DNA from: Bacillota bacterium | Lineage (GTDB): Bacteria; Eremiobacterota; SpSt-956; JAKJGF01 | Direction of reading: 5' to 3' | Length of the DNA: 9,536 nucleotides | Assembly (NCBI GenBank): GCA_029555925.1 | Contig: JAKPQU010000217.1 | Span: 1 to 9,536 of the forward strand | Shown: positions 1 to 4,780 of the stretch, one piece after another | How the letters are laid out: each line of letters begins with the position of its first letter | Position numbering within the stretch: position 1 is the first letter of the stretch | Position numbers and translations under genes: made by a program | Notes under the pieces: model-generated | What the model was told of the DNA's origin: nothing | The model's input: the letters and a program-made list of their open reading frames with translations, nothing else | Database searches by the model: none

Positions 1-143
1 GTGTATTTCATAACTTATTAGAATTTAAGTCGTCGTGACGCGTAACGCGTGACGCGTGACGGGTTTAATCCCTGCGCATCACGCATTACGCTTTACGCAT
101 TACGAGGTCATTATTTATGGATAGTTATGAAACTAACTATATA
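1..143 (+). repeat. Dispersed hairpin repeat built from 7-bp units, copy 1
   Basis: This stretch matches the reverse complement of 4524-4643 nearly end to end. The outer flanks (about 1-34 and 105-143) align with only scattered substitutions. The core is a 7-bp-period array: GTGACGC, GTAACGC, GTGACGC, GTGACGG at 35-62, then a short TTTAATCCC-type spacer, then ATCACGC, ATTACGC, TTTACGC, ATTACGA at 78-105. The second array is largely complementary to the first, with G-T wobbles and one mismatch per heptad, so the core can fold into a stem of about 30 bp. This copy carries more heptads than the second one, which suggests slippage. The left end may continue outside the window. No transposase is encoded here, so a REP/MITE-like non-autonomous element is an inference. 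Confidence 0.85.
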
Positions 144-464
144 TTCAGGACAGTTGCCCGGCTGTATATTATCTTTTAATTTTGCTAAAGAATGAGTAAT
201 TTTATATCTCACAATCAGATACCATGGAAAAGCAATAATCCATAAGAAAAAGCATAATATGCCCAGGCAGATGGGTGAATGTAAAATTCCAGATTTATAA
301 TTTATAAGATTAATTTTTTGGGAATCCCTTGCAATTCAGATGGAACTGACAATTATCATAATAAATATTGCCATTGCGGCATCTTTTTCAAATAAAATAG
401 TTCCTATCGTCAGAGCAATAATATAAAGACCGAGTGTAAATAAAATTGCATTCAGTGGTTTCAT
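111..464 (-). pseudogene. Small membrane protein gene interrupted by an in-frame TGA
   Basis: An ATG at 464-462 follows a good GGGAGG ribosome site. The frame gives 42 residues (MKPLNAILFTLGLY...), hits TGA at 338-336, then stays open for 74 more codons to TAA at 113-111. The downstream part is clearly protein-like: IARDSQKINL, then a Y-K-S-G-I segment, a hydrophobic stretch, and an FPWYL motif followed by VRYKI. From memory, small membrane proteins with a Trp-x-A-x-D-S segment before a YK[ST]G motif and an FPWYL end place a Trp at the interrupted position, so TGG to TGA is the simplest reading. TGA acts as an ordinary stop in the Uma2 and WYL genes here, so recoding is unlikely. It is predicted to span the membrane two or three times. 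It is last in a minus-strand cluster. Its final residues are encoded inside the flanking repeat. Function unknown. Confidence 0.72.
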
Positions 465-538
465 TATTATATTTCCTCCCTGCTATGTGATTTTTCCTAA
501 AGATAATTTTCTTATCAAATTTATATTCTTCATATCTT

Positions 539-904
539 CTAATCCCCACTTAATTCTTTTAATTTATAATCACTGGCAGTATCCATTATTACTATAGCTT
601 TAAACTTCCATGTCCCGTGAGCTTCAAGATCAATTATATTGTCAGAAGTTGTACCGACCTGATTTCCTTCTTTATCATAAAGATTAAAAGAAATCTGAGC
701 ATAGGTAAGTTCGGAATCCGTGATGTTTTTTATTGTGCCGACTATATACCACAGATCTGGGCATTCTGTTTCGATATGAGACTCTATCAGAGTAAGCTTA
801 GAGGTTTCTATCTCCTCTGTATTTTCCGTAGAAACAGGGAGGCAGCCGCAATTTACCGTAATAACTATTATACCGAGTATCAGACCATAGAGATAATATT
901 TCAT
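539..904 (-). CDS. Exported FxLYD-domain protein, probable lipoprotein
   Basis: This encodes 121 residues. An upstream in-frame ATG at 940 would overlap the preceding gene; I chose the ATG at 904-902 because AGAGGTG lies just before it and the signal sequence then begins at residue 1. Residues 3-18 are hydrophobic and are followed by C19 and C21. The lipobox is atypical (V-N-C-G-C), so lipid attachment is probable rather than certain. After a short acidic linker, residues 37-110 form a beta-rich domain with the motif ISFNLYDKEG at 71-80 and an 'L-E-x-H-G-T-W-K-F' segment at 93-101, the pattern of FxLYD domains found in bacterial surface proteins. The gene lies 19 nt after the DUF4177-like gene and 74 nt before the small membrane gene, so the three are probably co-transcribed. 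FxLYD domains have no defined biochemical role. Confidence 0.8.
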   Translation of the reverse strand: MKYYLYGLILGIIVITVNCGCLPVSTENTEEIETSKLTLIESHIETECPDLWYIVGTIKNITDSELTYAQISFNLYDKEGNQVGTTSDNIIDLEAHGTWKFKAIVIMDTASDYKLKELSGD

Positions 905-923
905 AATATTCGCACCTCTTTTG

Positions 924-1340
924 TTAAATTTGTAAATCACTTATTTCTTTCATAAATATTCCTATACAGAATTTAGTCCCCTTGGAGTTCATTTGCGGAT
1001 CGATAGATGAGCAGGGCATAAGATGAATCAGTTCAAATCCCTGCCCGTTCCGTTTGATAATTTCTTCGTTTATTTCTTCTATATAGCTCGGATAATGACT
1101 GTTTTTCTGTTTGAGAAAGGAACACCTGTAAGAATATTTCCCGGCTGTTTTATTTAATACCAGGAGATAAAGATGAATATGGTACCCATGTTCGCAGGTA
1201 TAAAATGCACCACCCCCTCTGTATACTGTGGGTGTTACCATAGATATTTTCCAGCCTTCGGCTCCATAATCATTTAATTCCTTTTCGATTGCAGTGGCAG
1301 AAGTATTATATAATTTGTAGTAGATTACTTTTTGTTCCAA
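924..1340 (-). CDS. Protein with two DUF4177-like halves
   Basis: This encodes 138 residues with a TTG start; no in-frame ATG is available upstream, and AGGTGG lies about 10 nt before the TTG. Two segments share the same plan. Residues 17-38 contain 'IEKELNDYGAEGWKISMV' and residues 87-110 contain 'IEEINEEIIKRNGQGFELIHL', that is, an amphipathic helix, then G-x-G-[WF]-[KE], then a beta strand. This is the hallmark of DUF4177-type small alpha/beta domains, so I read the protein as an internal duplication of one. There is no signal peptide or TM segment, so it should be cytoplasmic. It leads the cluster that continues with the FxLYD protein and the small membrane protein. Its function is unknown. 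Five Cys residues are spread through it without a clear metal-binding pattern. Confidence 0.7.
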   Translation of the reverse strand: MEQKVIYYKLYNTSATAIEKELNDYGAEGWKISMVTPTVYRGGGAFYTCEHGYHIHLYLLVLNKTAGKYSYRCSFLKQKNSHYPSYIEEINEEIIKRNGQGFELIHLMPCSSIDPQMNSKGTKFCIGIFMKEISDLQI

Positions 1341-1389
1341 TATGAATTCACCACCTTTCTTTATGAGGATTTTTTGCCGGTTTATTTTT

Positions 1390-1423
1390 ATTATAATCTT
1401 CAGTTTGTAACCAAATAGGTGAC
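1390..1423 (-). promoter_or_regulatory. Candidate promoter with overlapping imperfect palindrome
   Basis: On the minus strand TATAAT occurs at 1395-1390, about 50 nt upstream of the TTG-start gene. No good -35 hexamer is seen at the usual spacing. That place is instead covered by an imperfect palindrome at 1407-1423 (plus strand GTAACC-aaata-GGTGAC, one mismatched pair). An operator or activator site over the -35 region is a reasonable inference, but no regulator is assigned. Confidence 0.4.
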
Positions 1424-1450
1424 AAAAATTAAAAAAGAGGGAAATTTAAG

Positions 1451-1487
1451 AAAAAAATATAACAGGCAATAGATTTTATTGCCTGTT
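1451..1487 (-). terminator. Intrinsic terminator for the GIY-YIG-like gene
   Basis: A perfect 11-bp stem (AACAGGCAATA paired with TATTGCCTGTT) with a 5-nt loop spans 1461-1487. On the minus strand it is followed by AT and then a run of seven T (1458-1451 region). No T-run exists on the plus-strand side, so it ends minus-strand transcription. It begins 25 nt after the TGA at 1515-1513, which supports that TGA as the true end of the upstream gene. Confidence 0.88.
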
Positions 1488-1512
1488 AATCTATAATTAA
1501 GAATAAATTTAA

Positions 1513-2159
1513 TCAGACTATTTTAGGAGCAACTATTTTTCCATCATTATCATCCAAACCTGTTACTATAATACCATCAGGGAATACATTTTTAATAGTC
1601 AAACCGCACCCGTAAATTTTTCTGGAAGCTCCTCTATGGTTATCTATAATGGGAAAATATTTTTTATTCTCAGGTGAAAATAATGATCCAGTAAAATACT
1701 TTCTGCCAGTAAAATATTCTCCGGTATATCAACATCAATAGTAGACTTAAACGGCTTAAATGGACATAGAAAAAATCTTATATTTTCCAGAAAATTTCTT
1801 GCTATTGTCTGATATTTTTCTAAATTAGAAAAAAACTCTTCATAATTATCTTTTAAGTGATATTCCACATGTTCTTTATTTTTAGTATCTAAAGTATTTA
1901 ATTTTAATTTATCAGAATTATATAAATAATATCTACCTGAGATATAATCTCTAAGATGACCTGTACGTCCACCTTTACCGACTATTCTTGAACTTAAGCC
2001 TTCAGTCGTCATACCAATATAATGTAATGAATAAACCCCATTGATTTCCACAGTAAATAAATATAAACCAGGGTTTTCTTCCTTAAAAAGTTCTTTATCC
2101 GTAATACGATAAGGACCTTCCCAGCTGAGAGTTAATACTTTATTGTCTAATTCAACCAT
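1513..2159 (-). pseudogene. GIY-YIG-like nuclease gene with a 1-nt frameshift
   Basis: The ATG at 2159 follows AAAGGAGG. The uninterrupted frame gives 171 residues and stops at 1644. Residues 31-51 read 'GLYLFTVEINGV...LHYIGMT', a GIY-YIG superfamily signature; an Arg follows in LSSRI, the usual catalytic-Arg place, and a Glu occurs in 'LLAESILLDHYF', the usual metal-binding Glu place. Just after HYF the frame appears lost at a run of four T on the coding strand (plus-strand AAAA, 1677-1680). Adding one T gives HYFSPENKKYFPIIDNHRG and continues for about 50 residues to APKIV and TGA at 1515-1513. The restored protein would have about 215 residues. The tail is well-formed and ends 25 nt before the terminator. 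A sequencing or assembly indel, a real mutation, or frameshifting could explain it. It is transcribed from its own promoter behind the WYL gene. Confidence 0.75.
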
Positions 2160-2206
2160 AAATATTGCCTCCTTTAAAAATTAATTTTAGCTGCTCCATT
2201 ATTTAA

Positions 2207-2241
2207 ACTATACTATACGGATGTAACTCATGTCAGTTACA
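2207..2241 (-). promoter_or_regulatory. Sigma-70-like promoter with palindromic operator
   Basis: On the minus strand CTGACA (2236-2231) and TATAGT (2212-2207) are separated by 18 nt, each one base from consensus, and point at the GIY-YIG-like gene. A perfect 7-6-7 palindrome, TGTAACT-N6-AGTTACA, at 2222-2241 covers the -35 hexamer, the classic place for a repressor site. The neighbouring WYL regulator is an obvious candidate binder, but this is inference. Confidence 0.6.
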
Positions 2242-2251
2242 ACTATAAAAA

Positions 2252-3223
2252 TCAAACATTCTCATCATAAACCTTCAAAACTTCTTTTGCCCTCTCTATC
2301 ATATATTCCCTGAAATCATCCGGCTCAAGCACTTCTGCATTTGCACCGTAGCCTGCTATCCAGAAGGAAAATTCTTCCCAGTCTTCCAGGGTTACCGAAT
2401 ATATAATAGATCCGTCTTCAACTTCTTCTATCTTTTGATTTGTATGACGTTTCATATCTTTTACAATATTTGCCGCCAGTCCGGTGAATTTCACTTTTAT
2501 ATTAACCTTTGTGTCCCCGTATTTTATAACTTCCCATGTATCTTCCAGGTATTTTTTTATGGAAAAGTTTTCAGGCATTTCATATTCAGTATCTGTCAAT
2601 TCAATTTTCTTTATTCTCACCATATTGAAATTTCTTATTTCTTGATGATTATGACAGAAACCGGCAGTATACCACGAATTTTTTCTAAAAAAGATAGCAT
2701 AGGGATTTAATTTTCTGGTTTCGATATTATTTCTTGCCGGAGAATAATAATCCATAACTATTACTTTCTGCCCTTCTATAGCCTGTTCCATAAGATCAAA
2801 TATGTTCATATTCACAGGAAAATAACTGTCTATATACATTTCTATCCTGTCTACCATAGTTTCTAAAAGTTCCTGGCTGATCTGTGAGTTAAACATCTTC
2901 TCTCTGATAGAACATATTTCTTTCTTATAAGGATAATCTTTCTGTTTTTCAATCATCTCATAAATAGAACTGATTGTTTTCAATTCTTCCGGCGTAAAAT
3001 TTGGCCTGATATTAAGGTTATTACCGGGAAGGCGTCTGAGACCTTTATCGAGATAGACTGGTATACCTATAGTGCTCATAACATCTATATCCCGGTAAAT
3101 GGTCTGTCTTTTTACACCTAAATCTTTCTCCAGTTCGATTACTCTGAGTTTACCTTTATCAGACATCTGATTGACTATTGTAAGTATCTTTAATATCCTC
3201 TCCGTACGGCTATAGTCTGCCAT
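2252..3223 (-). CDS. WYL-domain transcriptional regulator (HTH-WYL-WCX)
   Basis: This encodes 323 residues, the normal size for the family. The start is well supported by AAGGAGGT placed 6 nt before the ATG. Residues about 7-65 form an HTH_11/DeoR-like winged helix (ERILKILTIVNQM, then VKRQTIYRDIDVM as recognition helix). Residues about 145-220 form the WYL domain, with the signature 'WYTAGFC' near 184 and the Arg-containing strands NFNMVRIKKIEL. The C-terminal part is a WCX module ending in 'FSFWIAGYGANAEVLEP' and a final helix. WYL proteins are ligand-sensing regulators, often linked to DNA damage, phage defence or nuclease genes. The ligand is unknown here; nucleic acid or nucleotide ligands are known for some relatives. 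The gene is divergent from the Uma2 gene and lies upstream of the GIY-YIG-like gene on the same strand, so it could regulate either, or itself. Confidence 0.92.
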   Translation of the reverse strand: MADYSRTERILKILTIVNQMSDKGKLRVIELEKDLGVKRQTIYRDIDVMSTIGIPVYLDKGLRRLPGNNLNIRPNFTPEELKTISSIYEMIEKQKDYPYKKEICSIREKMFNSQISQELLETMVDRIEMYIDSYFPVNMNIFDLMEQAIEGQKVIVMDYYSPARNNIETRKLNPYAIFFRKNSWYTAGFCHNHQEIRNFNMVRIKKIELTDTEYEMPENFSIKKYLEDTWEVIKYGDTKVNIKVKFTGLAANIVKDMKRHTNQKIEEVEDGSIIYSVTLEDWEEFSFWIAGYGANAEVLEPDDFREYMIERAKEVLKVYDENV

Positions 3224-3265
3224 TACGTAACCTCCTTAAGTTTCTTTTCTCTGTTCAATGGTTTG

Positions 3266-3285
3266 TCAGGCTGAGTTTTGCCTGA
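3266..3285. promoter_or_regulatory. Palindrome in the WYL/Uma2 divergent region
   Basis: TCAGGC and GCCTGA form a perfect inverted repeat with an 8-nt spacer, 43 nt upstream of the WYL start codon. This could be an operator for autoregulation or a leader hairpin. No confident -35/-10 pair can be assigned for the WYL gene; a TAATAT lies just upstream of the palindrome on the minus strand. Confidence 0.4.
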
Positions 3286-3371
3286 TATTAACAAATTTCG
3301 CTCATTTGAAAAATAATTCCTTCGAAAAATATGTAATTACTTCTCAAAAGACTTTTCATAACAGAAAGAAA

Positions 3372-3387
3372 ATGATAATATTATCAT
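3372..3387. promoter_or_regulatory. Perfect 16-bp palindrome beside the Uma2 ribosome site
   Basis: ATGATAATATTATCAT is self-complementary over all 16 bases and directly abuts the GGAG ribosome site of the Uma2 gene. It resembles a Fur/PerR-type box lacking the central base. Either protein binding or an RNA hairpin blocking translation would repress the downstream gene. It is strongly AT-rich, so a chance palindrome is possible. Confidence 0.4.
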
Positions 3388-3399
3388 GGAGTGATATGT

Positions 3400-3975
3400 A
3401 TGGCAGAAGCATTAAGAAAAAGAGTATTTACATATAAAGATTATACCTCATGGCCTGATGAAGAACGATGGGAAGTCATAGAAGGAACTGCTTATAATAT
3501 GAGCCCCGGCGCAGGTATAACCCATCAGAATATATCGGGTGAACTGTTCTATGCATTTAAACATTATCTTCGTGGCAAAGAATGTAAAGTCTATCATCCA
3601 CCTTTTGATGTGGTATTACCAGAAAATGGAGAAACAGTTAAGAATGCAACAAACATAGTACAGCCGGATATTATGGTAATATGTGATAAAAATAAACTCT
3701 TTGAGGATAAATGCTGTGCCGGTCCTCCTGATTTAATTGTAGAGATATTATCCCCATCCAGTGCTTCAAGGGATATGAAATATAAATTCAGTCTCTATGA
3801 GAGATTCGGTGTAAAGGAATACTGGCTTGTAGATCCGATGTATAAGACAGTTCAGGTCTATACACTCGGCATAGATAAATTATATGGCAGACCGGCAACA
3901 TATTCATCTGAAGATAAAATTAAAGTTGGTATATTTGCCGATCTGGAAATAGATTTGAAAATAATATTTGCCTGA
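3400..3975 (+). CDS. Uma2-family PD-(D/E)XK nuclease-like protein
   Basis: This encodes 191 residues. A GTG at 3391 is in frame, but the ATG at 3400 is preferred because GGAGTG (3388-3393) then has proper spacing and the protein begins MAEALRKRVFTYKDY, typical of the family. The family pattern is complete: EVIEGT at 25-30, an H at 42, VQPDIMVICD at 87-96 with D90, GPPDLIVEILSPS at 108-120 with E115, the downstream Lys residues K127/K129, then LYERFGVKEYWLVDP at 132-146, and an IDLKIIFA end. D90, E115 and the following Lys are the likely catalytic set, so the active site looks intact. Uma2 proteins are abundant in cyanobacteria and other genomes, often in many copies. Their substrate is poorly defined, and 'restriction endonuclease-like' is a fold assignment. 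The gene is transcribed alone, divergent from the WYL regulator, and ends with TGA. Confidence 0.93.
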   Translation: MAEALRKRVFTYKDYTSWPDEERWEVIEGTAYNMSPGAGITHQNISGELFYAFKHYLRGKECKVYHPPFDVVLPENGETVKNATNIVQPDIMVICDKNKLFEDKCCAGPPDLIVEILSPSSASRDMKYKFSLYERFGVKEYWLVDPMYKTVQVYTLGIDKLYGRPATYSSEDKIKVGIFADLEIDLKIIFA

Positions 3976-4071
3976 TCTGTCAATAAATTATTTAGATAAA
4001 TTGCCTCTACATAATTTTCACCTAAAGCTTTATTTTACGCCATTAAAAATGAAAATTCCTATACCTTTAAA

Positions 4072-4497
4072 TTAATAATCAAAAAAGAAGAGATATGCAG
4101 CTATTACCTGCTTCATAAATAAAGACCCGTCATAACCTTCAAATTCCATATAGATAGATCCGTTTTTTCTCACATAACCATTGCTCTCTATTTCATAAAG
4201 AATTGATCCGTTACTGCGCAGGTATTTTCCGTCTATTTCTCCTATAATACTCCCGTTCATGCGAATATACTTTTCATCTATTTCTCCAACAATAGAACCG
4301 GACTGACGAACATATTTCCCGTCAAATTCACCTGATATTCCACCATTTATCCTTATATAAGGATTGGCCCTTGAAGCCACAATGGAACCGTTTTTCCTGA
4401 TATAATCGTCTGCAAGTGCATAACCGGCGAGAAAGAGTAATAAAAAACCTGTAAGACAAAGATGAAATACATTTTTTTTATTTATTAAACATATCAT
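4072..4497 (-). CDS. Secreted protein of 15-residue beta repeats (beta-flower-like)
   Basis: This encodes 141 residues. The start ATG follows AAGGGAGG. Residues 1-29 form a signal peptide (long hydrophobic core, cleavage likely after A-L-A29). The mature part consists of tandem units of the form Y-[IVL]-R-x-N-G-S-I-x-x-E-[IF]-[DE]-G-K, starting at Y32, Y47, Y62, Y77, Y92 and Y108, with a degenerate last unit from Y122. Spacing is exactly 15 residues for the first four steps, then 16 and 14. The C-terminus is a hydrophobic cap (VIAAYLFFFDY). The pattern resembles the short repeats of '4-fold beta flower' proteins, which form closed beta assemblies; this assignment is from memory of the motif. 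Function is unknown. It is probably periplasmic or on the cell surface. Its upstream region is shared with the propeller gene and includes the second heptad repeat. Confidence 0.8.
   Translation of the reverse strand: MICLINKKNVFHLCLTGFLLLFLAGYALADDYIRKNGSIVASRANPYIRINGGISGEFDGKYVRQSGSIVGEIDEKYIRMNGSIIGEIDGKYLRSNGSILYEIESNGYVRKNGSIYMEFEGYDGSLFMKQVIAAYLFFFDY
4135..4404 (-). repeat. Coding tandem repeat, period mostly 45 bp
   Basis: Six to seven diverged copies of a 45-bp unit encode the 15-residue beta repeats of the secreted protein. Codon-level divergence between units shows an old expansion rather than recent slippage; the Y-R-x-N-G-S-I positions are the best kept. Confidence 0.75.
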
Positions 4498-4523
4498 AAA
4501 AAGCCTCCCTTTATAAAATTTTC

Positions 4524-4643
4524 ATATAGTCAGTTTCATAACTATCCGTAAATAATGATCTCGTAATGCGTAATGCGAGATTAAACCCGTCACGCGTTAC
4601 GCGTCACGATAACTTAAATTCTGACAGGTTATGAAATATACTA
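4524..4643 (-). repeat. Dispersed hairpin repeat built from 7-bp units, copy 2 (inverted)
   Basis: This is the reverse-complement copy of the element at 1-143. Read on the minus strand it has the same outer flanks (TATTTCATAAC... and ...GGATAGTTATGAAACT) and the same core order, but with fewer heptads: one GTGACGC fewer in the first arm, and roughly two ATTACGC-type units instead of four in the second. The two arms (4561-4578 and 4587-4609) are complementary and can form a cruciform or RNA hairpin. It lies in the divergent region between the beta-repeat gene and the propeller gene, and must be transcribed or bypassed by their promoters. Confidence 0.85.
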
Positions 4644-4656
4644 TAAAAGATAATTA

Positions 4657-4665
4657 TGGTATAAT
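4657..4665 (+). promoter_or_regulatory. Extended -10 promoter for the propeller gene
   Basis: TGGTATAAT is a perfect extended -10 element (TGn-TATAAT). No convincing -35 lies 17 nt upstream, which is normal for extended -10 promoters. Transcription would begin near 4672, giving a leader of about 110 nt that contains the ACTCACT-type heptads. It is located just outside the dispersed repeat. Confidence 0.5.
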
Positions 4666-4730
4666 ATAAACTATATAATAAAAATGCTAAAAGGTCAATT
4701 ATTTCAGAGTGCCAGGGTAAGAGTAACTCC

Positions 4731-4760
4731 ACTCACTACTCACCACTCACCATTCACTAC
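4731..4760 (+). repeat. Short heptad array, ACTCACT family
   Basis: The 7-bp-period units are ACTCACT, ACTCACC, ACTCACC, ATTCACT, then AC. They sit in the predicted leader of the propeller gene, ending 20 nt before its ATG. The same units occur downstream of that gene at 7041-7068, so the gene is bracketed by them. Confidence 0.75.
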
Positions 4761-4780
4761 AAGAAAACGGGGGATTCTAT

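Noticed and set aside
35..105. CRISPR array
   Set aside because: Units are 7 bp with no spacers and form complementary arms; there are no 25-40 bp repeats or cas genes.
336..338. Selenocysteine or general TGA recoding at the internal stop
   Set aside because: The expected residue is Trp, not Cys, no SECIS-like hairpin was recognised after the TGA, and TGA ends the WYL and Uma2 genes at family-typical C-termini.
617..955. Plus-strand ORF of 112 codons
   Set aside because: It is antisense to the FxLYD gene, has no ribosome site or domain, and its Cys/Phe/Ile-rich translation is typical of a shadow frame.
2435..2710. Plus-strand ORF of 91 codons
   Set aside because: It lies wholly antisense within the WYL gene, which has clear domains and a strong ribosome site.
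3976..4071. Terminator between the convergent Uma2 and beta-repeat genes
   Set aside because: The 96-bp gap is AT-rich but I find no GC-containing stem followed by a T-run.
1..4643. Composite transposon with the two repeats as terminal inverted repeats
   Set aside because: No transposase or integrase is encoded between them and no target-site duplication can be examined at the left edge; dispersed intergenic repeats explain the pair equally well.
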